The position numbers and the translations under genes are program-made. Below are positions 35,160 to 43,732 of a stretch of DNA of 64,000 nt, in pieces. Every line of letters begins with the position of its first letter. The stretch's first letter is position 1. The notes below the pieces were generated by a model. It had not been told where the DNA came from, did not search any database, and saw nothing but the letters and a program-made list of their open reading frames with translations. The stretch is from Alphaproteobacteria bacterium (GTDB taxonomy: Bacteria; Pseudomonadota; Alphaproteobacteria; Elsterales; Elsteraceae), in the NCBI GenBank assembly GCA_004292755.1, contig RDXE01000043.1, positions 1-64,000 of the forward strand, in the 5' to 3' direction.

Positions 35160-36125
35160 ATGTCCACGCCCTCCTCTGCAACCTTCCGCAACCGCATTTA
35201 TGACTCGATCCTGGACACCATTGGGGCCACCCCGCTGGTGCGGGTGTCGCGCCTCGCCGAGCGGCACGGTGCGCGCGCAGAGGTGTTGGCGAAGCTGGAG
35301 TTCTTCAATCCACTTGCCTCGGTCAAGGACCGCATCGGTCTTGCGATGATCGAGGCCGCTGAGCGGGACGGGCGTTTGGGTCCGGGTGCCACCCTGGTGG
35401 AGCCAACCTCCGGCAACACCGGCATCGCACTGGCCTTTGTGGCGGCTGCCAAGGGGTACCCGTTGATCCTGACCATGCCCGAGAGCATGTCGGTGGAGCG
35501 GCGCAAGATGCTGCGGCTGCTGGGCGCGCGGTTGGAACTCACCCCTGCAGGCCAGGGCATGAAGGGGGCTATTGCCCGTGCGCAGGAACTGGTCGACAGC
35601 ACCCCTGGCGCGGTGATGCTGCAGCAGTTTGAGAACCCAGCCAATCCGCAGATCCATCGTGTCACCACGGCCGAGGAGATCTGGGCGGACACCAACGGCC
35701 AGCTGGACTGGATTGTTGGCGGCGTTGGCACCGGTGGCACCATCACGGGCATTGGCGAAGTGCTGAAGGCGCGCCTGCCGGAGCTGAAGGTCGCAGTGGT
35801 TGAGCCGCAGGACAGCCCAGTGCTGTCAGGCGGCACCCCTGGCCCGCATAAAATCCAGGGCATCGGAGCCGGCTTTGTTCCAGGCATCCTGAACACCAGC
35901 ATCTATGACGAGATCGTCAAGGTCAGCAACGATCAAGCCTTCGCGATGGCGCGCGAGGCAGCGGCCCTGGAAGGGTTGCCAATCGGCATCAGCTCAGGGG
36001 CTGCCCTGTCAGCCGCGTTCGCCATTGCCTCCCGCCCTGAGGCAGAGGGCAAGCGGGTGGTGGTGATCATCCCGAGCTTTGCTGAGCGCTACCTGTCGAC
36101 TGCCCTGTTCGACGGTCTCGACTAA
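35160..36125 (+). CDS. cysK: Cysteine synthase A (O-acetylserine sulfhydrylase)
   Basis: This PLP enzyme makes cysteine from O-acetylserine and sulfide in the cytoplasm. The 321-aa protein has the PLP lysine in FFNPLASVKDRIG, the substrate loop PTSGNTGIALAFVAAAKGY, and the phosphate-binding GGVGTGGTITGIG. It is divergent from the cyclase gene (209-bp gap). No clear strong promoter was picked out in that gap. Confidence 0.95.
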   Translation: MSTPSSATFRNRIYDSILDTIGATPLVRVSRLAERHGARAEVLAKLEFFNPLASVKDRIGLAMIEAAERDGRLGPGATLVEPTSGNTGIALAFVAAAKGYPLILTMPESMSVERRKMLRLLGARLELTPAGQGMKGAIARAQELVDSTPGAVMLQQFENPANPQIHRVTTAEEIWADTNGQLDWIVGGVGTGGTITGIGEVLKARLPELKVAVVEPQDSPVLSGGTPGPHKIQGIGAGFVPGILNTSIYDEIVKVSNDQAFAMAREAAALEGLPIGISSGAALSAAFAIASRPEAEGKRVVVIIPSFAERYLSTALFDGLD

Positions 36126-36173
36126 CCATCCCAACGCTTGACGGCGGGCAGCAGTCATTCCACAGAGGCCGGG

Positions 36174-37061
36174 ATGACTGCACTCACCTTGCTCGCCACC
36201 GATGGGTTTGAGGATTACCGCCTGATCGACAGCGGCGGGGGCCGCAAGCTGGAACGCTATGGCGCGATCCTGATTGATCGCCCGGAACCCCAGGCGATGT
36301 GGCGCCCGTCCCACCCCAATCGCTGGGCCAGCGCCCATGCCCGCTTTCAAGCCGCGGGTGAGGGTGAGGATGGCGGGCGCTGGCAGCAGATGAAACCAGT
36401 GCCCGAGGCATGGCCGCTGCGCTATCGCGGTTTGACGGTGTTCGCCCGCCTCACGCCGTTCCGCCACATCGGGCTGTTTCCCGATCAGGTTGGTCACTGG
36501 GACTGGATGGCCGATGCGCTGAGCACCGCAGGCATACCACAACCACGGGTGTTGAACCTGTTTGCCTATACAGGTGTCGCCTCGCTGGTCGCAGCAGCCG
36601 CGGGGGCTGAGGTGACCCATGTCGACGCGTCCCGCAAGGCGATCGATTGGGCGAAGGAGAATCAATCCGCCTCCGGGCTTGATCCCACCAGCATTCGCTG
36701 GATCCTCGATGACTGCTTGAAGTTTGTGGAGCGGGAGGTGCGGCGCGGGCGGCGCTATCACGGTATTCTTCTGGACCCACCGAAGTATGGTCGCGGTGCC
36801 AAAGGCGAGGTGTGGGACTTGTTCGAGCACCTGCCAGCCCTGTTGGCTGGCTGTGCGGCGCTGTTGGCGGACGATGCGCTGTTCTTGATCTGCACCGCCT
36901 ACGCCATGCGCGCCTCCGCCATTGCGATTGACCAAACCGTGCGCGAAGCCCTGGCGGATCGAGCTGGCTCCTGGACCACCGGGGAATTGGCAGTGCGCGA
37001 GCAGGGTGGACAGCGCTGTGTGCCAACCTCCCTCTTCGTGCGGTGGGCGCGCGATGCGTGA
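36174..37061 (+). CDS. RlmI-like class I SAM-dependent methyltransferase
   Basis: The 295-aa protein has a short N-terminal part (ATDGFEDYRLIDSGGGRKLERYG), a SAM-binding fold (LNLFAYTGVASLVAAAAGAEVTHVDASRKAIDWAKEN) and the motif GILLDPPKYGRG. These match the 23S rRNA m5C1962-type methyltransferases, although the PUA domain of RlmI is missing. It overlaps the next RNA methyltransferase gene by 8 nt, supporting a role in RNA modification. Confidence 0.83.
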   Translation: MTALTLLATDGFEDYRLIDSGGGRKLERYGAILIDRPEPQAMWRPSHPNRWASAHARFQAAGEGEDGGRWQQMKPVPEAWPLRYRGLTVFARLTPFRHIGLFPDQVGHWDWMADALSTAGIPQPRVLNLFAYTGVASLVAAAAGAEVTHVDASRKAIDWAKENQSASGLDPTSIRWILDDCLKFVEREVRRGRRYHGILLDPPKYGRGAKGEVWDLFEHLPALLAGCAALLADDALFLICTAYAMRASAIAIDQTVREALADRAGSWTTGELAVREQGGQRCVPTSLFVRWARDA

Positions 37062-37848
37062 GATTACCAGCGCCCAGAACCCGCTGATCAAGCTGGTCAA
37101 ATCCCTTGATGATCGCAAGCGTCGGCGCGAGCACGGGCTGTTCACAGCCGAGGGGGCAAAGGTGGTTGCCAGCGCGCGCGACCAGGGCTGGCGCCCCCAT
37201 GCCCTGTTGATCGACGCCGACGCCATCGACCGCCCGATCCTAGCGAGCCTCGCCCGCTGGGCCACGGCGGCGGAGGCGGAAGTGGTGGCGGTGCCGAGCC
37301 AGTTGATGGCGCGGTTGGTGGCGAAGGAAAACCCGCAAGCCGTGTTGGGCGTGTTCCATCAGCAGCTGAGCCCCGTCGAGCGGGTCCAGCCGGACGCTGG
37401 AGCGCTCTGGGTGGTGCTGGAGCAGGTGCGCGATCCCGGCAACCTCGGCACCATCATTCGCACGGTCGATGCCGCGGGGGCCAGTGGTGTGATTCTGGTT
37501 GGCACCACCTGCGATCCGTTCTCGGTCGAAGCGGTGCGGGCAACCATGGGCTCCCTGTTCGCTGTGCCGCTGGTGCGGATGGAGGAGGATCAGCTATTGG
37601 CTACCCTCGCCCGCTGGCCGGGTCTGGTGGTGGGCAGCCACTTGAAAGCCTCAATTGACTTCCGCACCCCCGACTATCGCCAACCGACCCTGCTGGTGAT
37701 GGGCAGCGAGGGGCCTGGCCTCAGCGACACCCTAGCCGCCGCCTGCCACCAGCGCGTGCGCATCCCGATGACCGGCGGCGCCGACAGCCTCAACCTCGCC
37801 ATCGCGACGGCGCTGCTGGTCTATGAGGCGCGGCGGGGACTGTTGTAG
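37054..37848 (+). CDS. TrmH family (SPOUT) RNA 2'-O-methyltransferase
   Basis: The 264-aa protein has an N-terminal substrate-binding domain (LIKLVKSLDDRKRRREHGLFTAEG) and a SPOUT domain with the three TrmH motifs: DPGNLGTIIRTVDAAG, MGSEGPGLS and IPMTGGADSLNLAIATALL. The knot motifs support SAM binding. Target is a ribose in rRNA or tRNA, not further resolved. Confidence 0.9.
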   Translation: MREITSAQNPLIKLVKSLDDRKRRREHGLFTAEGAKVVASARDQGWRPHALLIDADAIDRPILASLARWATAAEAEVVAVPSQLMARLVAKENPQAVLGVFHQQLSPVERVQPDAGALWVVLEQVRDPGNLGTIIRTVDAAGASGVILVGTTCDPFSVEAVRATMGSLFAVPLVRMEEDQLLATLARWPGLVVGSHLKASIDFRTPDYRQPTLLVMGSEGPGLSDTLAAACHQRVRIPMTGGADSLNLAIATALLVYEARRGLL

Positions 37849-37925
37849 AGGGCTGGTCGGGCCTCGCCATTGCGCTACCATCGCGGCGGTGCCGGGTGGT
37901 CGATCCGGGATGCGGAGGTTCCTTG

Positions 37926-38779
37926 ATGCCAACCACAGCCAGCCCCACACCGTTTGACCGCCGGGCCGTCCGGCGCCATCGCGACCGAGCGGCGGCTGAT
38001 TTTGATCGGTTCAGTTTCCTCTTCCAGGAAGTGGCCGAGCGGCTGGTGGACCGGTTGGACGACGTCCGCGGAACATTTCCCTTGGCACTGGACCTCGGCG
38101 GTCGCACCGGCACGCTCGCCCGGTTGCTGCCTGGCCATGGTGGGGTGGAAACCGTGATCGGGTGCGACCTCTCGCCCGCCATGGCGGCGCGCGCGCCGCG
38201 GCCCCAGGTGGTGGCAGATGAGGAGGCCTTGCCCTTTGGCGACAGTCGCTTTGACCTAATTGTCTCCAGTGGCGCGCTCAACTGGGTGAATGACCTGCCC
38301 GGTGCCTTGGTGCAAATCCGCCGGGCGCTGAAGCCCGACGGCTTGTTTCTTGCCGCCTTCGCTGGGGGTGAAACTCTGGCGCAACTGCGTCAGGTGCTGA
38401 TCGATGCCGAACTGGCCGAGGCAGGCGGCGCCTCACCCCGTGTCTCACCGGTGGTCGATACCCGCGACGCAGGCATGCTGCTGCACTGCGCGTCAGCTAT
38501 GCCAACCCTTTGAATCTGATGCGGGACCTGCGCGGCATGGGTGACACCAATGCCAACACCGACCGCAGCCGCCATCTCTCCCGCCGCGGTGTGCTGCTGG
38601 ACGCTGCCCGCCGCCTGATGGATCAACAGGCCCACCCCGAGGGTCGGGTGGAAATGGTGATCCAAGTCTTGTTCCTCACCGCCTGGGCACCCGCCCCCAG
38701 CCAACCCAAACCGCTCCGCCCCGGCTCCGCCACCCACCGGCTCGCCGATGCCTTGGGGGTGGAGGAGGGTGGTAAGTAG
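37926..38779 (+). pseudogene. Broken methyltransferase (BioC/NDUFAF5-like) with internal deletion and frameshift
   Basis: Residues from 37926 encode an intact SAM domain (LDLGGRTGTLARLL, IVSSGALNWVNDLPGAL) up to RDAGMLL near 38482. That frame then runs into TGA at 38511. The normal C-terminus (LRVSYANPLNLMRDLRGMG, LFLTAWAPAPSQ.KPL, ATHRLADALG) resumes in another frame from about 38486 to 38779. In relatives about 14-16 residues lie between these blocks. The simplest reading is a deletion of about 40-50 nt that also shifted the frame. The N-terminal 195-aa product may still be made. Confidence 0.75.
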
Positions 38780-38858
38780 CAGACTTTTACTGACGCAATA
38801 CTATTTTGAGCTGAGTATCTGTGCAACCCTCCGCCGTGTAGGGACTTGGAGGGGAATC

Positions 38859-40544
38859 ATGGCCCATTTGAAACACGCAGCCGTGGCGGGGGCGTTGTTG
38901 CTTCTTGCCGCCGGTGCCAATGCCCAAGCGATCAACACGACCACCCCGGAGTATCTGGCCAATGGCTGGACTGCCGAGATGCGTCAATGGATGTACCAAT
39001 TCGACCAGGGTGCGCGGATCGTGCCGCTGCTGTGGTATCAGGCCTTGGAGCGGCCTGGGTCGACCGAGGGGTTTGGTGCGGATGGCTTGGCGCGCTTCCG
39101 CTACCTGCCGCAGGCTGCTTCCAGCGGCAATCCCCGGGGGCTGCCAGTTGGCTTCACAATTGGCAAGAACGGGTCGACCGACTGGCTGGGCATGAACTGC
39201 AACGCCTGTCACACCGGTCGCATTGAAGTCGGTCAGCGGGTGCTGCAGATCGACGGCATGCCTGGCATGGGCGATCTGTTCGGCTTCATCTCCGAGTTGA
39301 GCCAAGCCCTGGATGCCACCTTGGCTGACCCGGCCCGGTTCCAGCGGTTCCAACGCAAGGTCGGCGGCTCGCCCGCTACCCTGCGGCGGGATGTGCAGCG
39401 CTTTGCCGATAGTTTTCGGCTGTTCGTGCAGCAGAGCACGCCAACGGTTGCCCATTGGGGACCGGGCCGGACCGATGCCTTCAACATGATCTTCAACCGC
39501 GTCGGCGCCATCGATCTGGCGACGCCAGCCAACGCAGTCACACCCAACGCACCGGTCAGCTATCCGTTCGTGTGGTCGACCAACGTGCAGGAAGTGGTGC
39601 AGTGGCCGGGCATTGCGCCGAACGTGCTGGGGGTGGAGCGCCTAGCCCGCAATGTTGGCCAAACCCTGGGCGTGTTCGGCCAGGTGCCGGGTATGGCCTC
39701 GAAAGCGGCGTTCCAGCGGCTGGATTACACCAGCACGGTTCAGCTGGTGAACCTGATCGCGGCCGATGGCCTGATCGGCAAGCTGCAACCGCCGAAATGG
39801 CCGCTGGAGCTGGATCGTGACGCCGTGACCCGCGGCGCTGCGGTGTGGACCAGTGCAGGCTGCGGCAGCTGCCACACCAACTGGAATGGCAGCAATCTGC
39901 AGCCGCTGAAAGTGGCAATCACGCCCGTGGGTGAGGTTGGCACGGACCCGCTGAATGCCACCCAGCCAGCGCAACGCACCCTTGCCACGGCAGCACTGCA
40001 AGGGTCGCCCGTGTTTCCGATCTACCCATTCAAAACCTATGGCGCATCGGCGTCCGCGGTAGAGCTGACGGCGGCAACGGCGGCGCACATCATTGTGAAG
40101 CAATTGACCAGTGGGCGCGCCCTGACACCCGCTGAGCGGCAATTGCTGTCTTGGTCCATCGGTACCGATGATGTGATCGAGCAACTGATCCGCGATGCCC
40201 GCTATGTCGCTGCCCGCGTCTTCTCCCGCCGCGACGACCCCCCAGCGGCGCCCGGCTACAAGGCGGGACCCTTGAATGGCATCTGGGCGACAGGCCCGTA
40301 TCTGCACAATGGCTCGGTGCCGACGCTGTGGCAGTTGCTCACCCCCAGCCAACGCCCGGCTGTGTTCTGGACTGGCAGCCGCGAGCTTGACCCCGTCGGC
40401 GTTGGTCTGCGCCATGACCAGCAACCCGGCACCTTCCGCTTCGATACCTCCTTGGCTGGCAATCGGAACACGGGTCATACCTATGGCTCGGATTTGAGCG
40501 ATGCTCAAAAGCGGGACCTGATTGAATACATGAAGTCACTCTAA
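38859..40544 (+). CDS. Exported di-heme cytochrome c, RoxA / cytochrome c peroxidase-like
   Basis: The 561-aa periplasmic protein has a signal peptide (HAAVAGALLLLAAGANAQA), a first heme site CNACH at ~114-118 and a second CGSCH at ~335-339. The late block GIWATGPYLHNGSVPTLWQLL matches the large di-heme group that contains rubber oxygenase RoxA and cytochrome c peroxidase-like proteins. GGAGGGG precedes the ATG. The function is not established: peroxidase, dioxygenase or electron transfer are all possible. Confidence 0.8.
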   Translation: MAHLKHAAVAGALLLLAAGANAQAINTTTPEYLANGWTAEMRQWMYQFDQGARIVPLLWYQALERPGSTEGFGADGLARFRYLPQAASSGNPRGLPVGFTIGKNGSTDWLGMNCNACHTGRIEVGQRVLQIDGMPGMGDLFGFISELSQALDATLADPARFQRFQRKVGGSPATLRRDVQRFADSFRLFVQQSTPTVAHWGPGRTDAFNMIFNRVGAIDLATPANAVTPNAPVSYPFVWSTNVQEVVQWPGIAPNVLGVERLARNVGQTLGVFGQVPGMASKAAFQRLDYTSTVQLVNLIAADGLIGKLQPPKWPLELDRDAVTRGAAVWTSAGCGSCHTNWNGSNLQPLKVAITPVGEVGTDPLNATQPAQRTLATAALQGSPVFPIYPFKTYGASASAVELTAATAAHIIVKQLTSGRALTPAERQLLSWSIGTDDVIEQLIRDARYVAARVFSRRDDPPAAPGYKAGPLNGIWATGPYLHNGSVPTLWQLLTPSQRPAVFWTGSRELDPVGVGLRHDQQPGTFRFDTSLAGNRNTGHTYGSDLSDAQKRDLIEYMKSL

Positions 40545-40554
40545 CCCACGCCGA

Positions 40555-40588
40555 CCCTGCCGCCCGTACCCCTTGGCGGGCGGCAGGG
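40555..40588 (+). terminator. Perfect 12-bp hairpin after the cytochrome gene
   Basis: CCCTGCCGCCCG (40555-40566) and CGGGCGGCAGGG (40577-40588) pair perfectly around a 10-nt loop, 10 nt past the stop codon. No T-tract follows, so it could act with Rho or as an mRNA 3'-end stabiliser. Confidence 0.5.
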
Positions 40589-40687
40589 ATGGGCTGGCAC
40601 CATGCGCCAACTGGGCTTGCGGGGTGCGAGCGAGAGTGGTTTCGTTGCCGCTCACCACCGAAAAAACACCGAGGGGGACGCTCCATC

Positions 40688-42175
40688 ATGGACGGTCAGG
40701 ATTTGCCGCGAACCAAGCTCGCGCTCAAAGACCCAAGCTTGCTGCGCCAGCAATGCTTTATTGACGGCCAATGGGTTGATGCCGACAGCGGCGCCACCAT
40801 CACTGTCACCAACCCCGCCACCGGCGAGATCGTTGCAACGGTGCCCAAGATGGGCGCCGCTGAGACCCGCCGGGCGATTGAGGCGGCGAATCGTGCCTTT
40901 CCTGCTTGGGCCGCCAAGCTGGCGAAGGATCGCGGGCTTATTCTGAAGCGCTGGGCGGATCTGATCCTGGCGAACCTGGATGACCTTGCGATCATCATGA
41001 CGGCCGAACAGGGCAAGCCAGTGGCGGAAGCCAAGGGCGAGATCAGCTCCGGCGCCGGGTTCCTGGAGTGGTTTGCCGAAGAGGGCCGCCGTGTGTACGG
41101 CGACACCATTCCAACCCATCAACCAGACAAGCGCCTGATGGTGCTGAAGCAGCCGATCGGGGTGTGTGCCGCGATCACACCCTGGAACTTCCCGTCATCC
41201 ATGATCACCCGCAAGCTGGGGCCAGCGCTCGCGGTCGGCTGCACCATGGTGCAAAAACCCGCCTCCCAGACGCCGCTGTCCGCCCTCGCCCTCGCTGCCT
41301 TGGCGGAACGGGCAGGCGTACCCGCAGGCGTGTTCTCCATCGTGACTGGTGCTGCCGGTGCGATTGGAGACGAGATGTGCAGCAACCCAATCGTCCGCAA
41401 GCTGACGTTCACCGGCTCGACCGAGATTGGCAAGATGCTGGCCGCCAAGTGCGCGGTCACCATGAAGAAAATCTCGATGGAGTTGGGCGGCAATGCCCCG
41501 TTCATCGTGTTCGATGACGCCGACCTGGATGCGGCTGTTGAGGGGGCGATGCTCTCGAAGTACCGCAACACGGGGCAAACCTGTGTGTGCGCCAATCGAA
41601 TCTATGTCCAAGCCGGTGTCTATGAGGCGTTTGCGGAAAAACTCGCAGCCAAGGCGCGGGCACTCGTCGTCGGCGATGGTCTGAAGGGTCCAACCACCCA
41701 GGGCCCAATGATCGACATGAGTGCTGTGGAGAAGGTGGAAGAACACATCGCCGATGCCGTTGCCAAGGGCGCTACAGTGGTGACCGGCGGCAAGCGCCAC
41801 GCCCTGGGCGGCAGCTTCTTCGAGCCGACAGTGCTGACCGGCGTGACCCAAGCGATGAAGGTGGCAAAGGAGGAAACCTTTGGCCCGCTGGCTCCGCTGT
41901 TCCGCTTCGAGACCGAAGCCGACGCGATCGCGATGGCCAACGATACCGAGTACGGCCTCGCCGCCTACTTCTACAGTCGCGATATCGGGCGCATCTTCCG
42001 AGTGGCCGAGGCGATTGAGTACGGCATGGTTGGCATCAACACTGGCCTGATTGCCACTGAAGTAGCGCCCTTCGGCGGCGTAAAGGAAAGCGGCCTTGGC
42101 CGTGAAGGCTCCAAGTACGGGCTGGATGACTATCTGGAGATCAAGTACCTGCAGATCGGCGGGATTGATCGCTAG
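40688..42175 (+). CDS. gabD: NAD(P)-dependent succinate-semialdehyde dehydrogenase family protein
   Basis: The 495-aa aldehyde dehydrogenase has the catalytic Cys299 in RNTGQTCVCANRIYV, the general base Glu in SMELGGNAPFIVFDDADLD, and the Asn in TPWNFPSSMITRK. Sequence style (MTAEQGKPVAEAKGEI, KESGLGREGSKYGLDDYLE) fits the GabD group, which oxidises succinate semialdehyde to succinate. No GABA transaminase lies nearby, so the physiological substrate is inferred. Confidence 0.88.
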   Translation: MDGQDLPRTKLALKDPSLLRQQCFIDGQWVDADSGATITVTNPATGEIVATVPKMGAAETRRAIEAANRAFPAWAAKLAKDRGLILKRWADLILANLDDLAIIMTAEQGKPVAEAKGEISSGAGFLEWFAEEGRRVYGDTIPTHQPDKRLMVLKQPIGVCAAITPWNFPSSMITRKLGPALAVGCTMVQKPASQTPLSALALAALAERAGVPAGVFSIVTGAAGAIGDEMCSNPIVRKLTFTGSTEIGKMLAAKCAVTMKKISMELGGNAPFIVFDDADLDAAVEGAMLSKYRNTGQTCVCANRIYVQAGVYEAFAEKLAAKARALVVGDGLKGPTTQGPMIDMSAVEKVEEHIADAVAKGATVVTGGKRHALGGSFFEPTVLTGVTQAMKVAKEETFGPLAPLFRFETEADAIAMANDTEYGLAAYFYSRDIGRIFRVAEAIEYGMVGINTGLIATEVAPFGGVKESGLGREGSKYGLDDYLEIKYLQIGGIDR

Positions 42176-42185
42176 TGATCGGGTC

Positions 42186-42210
42186 GAGGCGCTTGGGATC
42201 CAAGCGCCTC
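42186..42210 (+). terminator. Hairpin just after gabD
   Basis: GAGGCGCTTGG and CCAAGCGCCTC form a perfect 11-bp stem with a 3-nt loop, starting 10 nt past the gabD stop. No T-run follows. Confidence 0.5.
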
Positions 42211-42243
42211 GTACTCACGCAATGGGATGATGGCCGTCGGGAC

Positions 42244-42288
42244 CCGGACAAGAAACGGGCCCGGCGGGTGGGAGGTCCGCCGGGCCCG
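42244..42288 (-). terminator. Terminator of the DUF1127 gene
   Basis: CGGGCCCGGCGG (42256-42267) pairs perfectly with CCGCCGGGCCCG (42277-42288) around a 9-nt loop. In the minus direction it is followed by TTTCTTGTCC. It begins 37 nt past the DUF1127 stop, so it is read as that gene's terminator. Confidence 0.6.
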
Positions 42289-42325
42289 GCTTAAGACGCC
42301 AGAGCTGTTTGGGAGTGCTGGGAGG

Positions 42326-42538
42326 CTAGCTCAGGCGCCAGAACGGCTTGGACAGTTCACGCTCCACATCGGCGCGGCTGATGCCCATGTCGCGCAGCAT
42401 ACGATCATCCAGATCAGCCAAGTTGGTGCGCTGCATCCAGCGATCATACAAGGCGCCAACAATGGCTAGGACGTCCGGAACCTGGAAGCCAAACACCCGA
42501 TCAGCAACGGGAAGGCTGTTCATCAGCGGCTTGTTCAT
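42326..42538 (-). CDS. DUF1127 (YjiS-like) small protein
   Basis: The 70-aa protein ends with the DUF1127 helix: YDRWMQRTNLADLDDRMLRDMGISRADVERELSKPFWR. Members bind RNA or modulate phosphate and carbon metabolism in some alphaproteobacteria; the role here is unknown. AGAGGAG lies 6-7 nt before ATG 42538. It faces a GcvA-like regulator across 212 bp of repeat-rich DNA. Confidence 0.88.
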   Translation of the reverse strand: MNKPLMNSLPVADRVFGFQVPDVLAIVGALYDRWMQRTNLADLDDRMLRDMGISRADVERELSKPFWRLS

Positions 42539-42607
42539 GGCGGACTCCTCTGGTTTCTTTTCTGCTACGCAATGGACCAATGGGGTCTTGGTCTGCTTTA
42601 TGCGTGG

Positions 42608-42687
42608 GGTGCATCGGTGCACCGCGTGATTTGGAGTGTGCCTCCGCTTTCTTGAATTCTCAAACGATGATATGTCAGTCAAACGAT
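42608..42687. promoter_or_regulatory. Repeats in the DUF1127 / GcvA-like divergent region
   Basis: A palindrome GGTGCA-N4-TGCACC (42608-42623) lies beside two exact 9-bp direct repeats TCAAACGAT at 42660-42668 and 42679-42687. The repeats are 19 bp apart and so sit on nearly the same helix face. The placement between a LysR-type gene and its divergent neighbour suggests regulator binding sites. Confidence 0.4.
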
Positions 42688-42750
42688 TAGTTTTTCTCAT
42701 CCGGTGTGCGCTGCGGCACAGGCCATTGCGCGCTGGAGGAAGGAGCCACT

Positions 42751-43674
42751 GTGGCCCGTCGCCTGCCCCCGCTGAACGCATTGAGAGCGTTCGAGGCTGC
42801 TGCCCGGCACGGCAGCTTCACGCGCGCAGCCGATGAATTGAACGTCACTCAGGCGGCCATCAGCCACCAGGTGAAGGGGTTGGAGGAGCGGCTGGGCGTG
42901 CTGTTGTTCCGCCGCTTGAACCGCGCCCTGATTCTCACCGACGCGGGTGAGCGCTACCTGCCAGCGCTGCGAGAGGCGTTTGACCTGATTGCCAGCGCGA
43001 CCGACAGCTTGACCAAGGGCGAACAGGCCCGGCGGCTCACGGTCTCGGTGATGCCGTCTTTCGCCAACAAATGGCTGATGCCGCGGCTGGTGCGCTTCCA
43101 GGACTTGCAGCCTGAGATTGAAGTTACTGTCCACGCGTCAGAGAAGCTGGTGGATTTCGGCAGCGACGGCGTGGATGTTGCCATCCGCTATGGCACGGGC
43201 GGCTGGCCGGGGCTTCGGGCAATCCCCTTTCTAAGTGAGGACGTCTTCCCGGTCTGTGCACCCGGCTTGGCAGAGCGGACGGGGCGACCGCTGTTTCTTC
43301 CAGAGGACCTGCGTCATCACACGCTGCTGCATGACGATATCAGCCAGGACTGGGCGATGTGGCTGCGTCTGACCGGTGTGACGGGAGTGAGCGCGACCCG
43401 CGGGCTGGTGTTCAACCATTCCAACATGGTGGTCGACGCTGCGGTTGCGGGCATGGGGGTGGCACTCGCCCGCTCCGCACTGGTGCATGATGACTTAAAG
43501 GCGGGTCGCTTGATTCGACCCTTTCGCCTCGCGATTCCCGCTCAGAATTCCTATTGGATCGTGTGCCCAGAGGACACGGCCGACCTGCCCAAGCTGCAGG
43601 TGTTTCAGACCTGGTTGACCGACGAAGCGAGCCGCGCCCGCCGTGAGGCGGAGACCTTGGCACCATCCTTGTAA
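42751..43674 (+). CDS. GcvA-like LysR-type transcriptional regulator
   Basis: The 307-aa protein starts VARRLPPLNALRAFEAAARHGSFTRAADELNVTQAAISHQ, the DNA-binding domain typical of GcvA-group regulators, followed by an effector domain. GTG 42751 is chosen because GGAGGAAGGAG lies a few bases upstream; the frame is open to 42706. It is divergent from DUF1127 and convergent to aceB. The target is unknown. Confidence 0.9.
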   Translation: MARRLPPLNALRAFEAAARHGSFTRAADELNVTQAAISHQVKGLEERLGVLLFRRLNRALILTDAGERYLPALREAFDLIASATDSLTKGEQARRLTVSVMPSFANKWLMPRLVRFQDLQPEIEVTVHASEKLVDFGSDGVDVAIRYGTGGWPGLRAIPFLSEDVFPVCAPGLAERTGRPLFLPEDLRHHTLLHDDISQDWAMWLRLTGVTGVSATRGLVFNHSNMVVDAAVAGMGVALARSALVHDDLKAGRLIRPFRLAIPAQNSYWIVCPEDTADLPKLQVFQTWLTDEASRARREAETLAPSL

Positions 43675-43688
43675 CGCTGGGCCGCGGT

Positions 43689-43723
43689 CACTCCCCCGCC
43701 AGCCCCTGACGGGCGGGGGAGTG
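43689..43723. terminator. Bidirectional hairpin between the GcvA-like gene and aceB
   Basis: CACTCCCCCGCC (43689-43700) and GGCGGGGGAGTG (43712-43723) form a perfect 12-bp stem in the 58-bp convergent gap, so it can serve both genes. T-tracts are lacking. Confidence 0.55.
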
Positions 43724-43732
43724 GTGAGCGTG

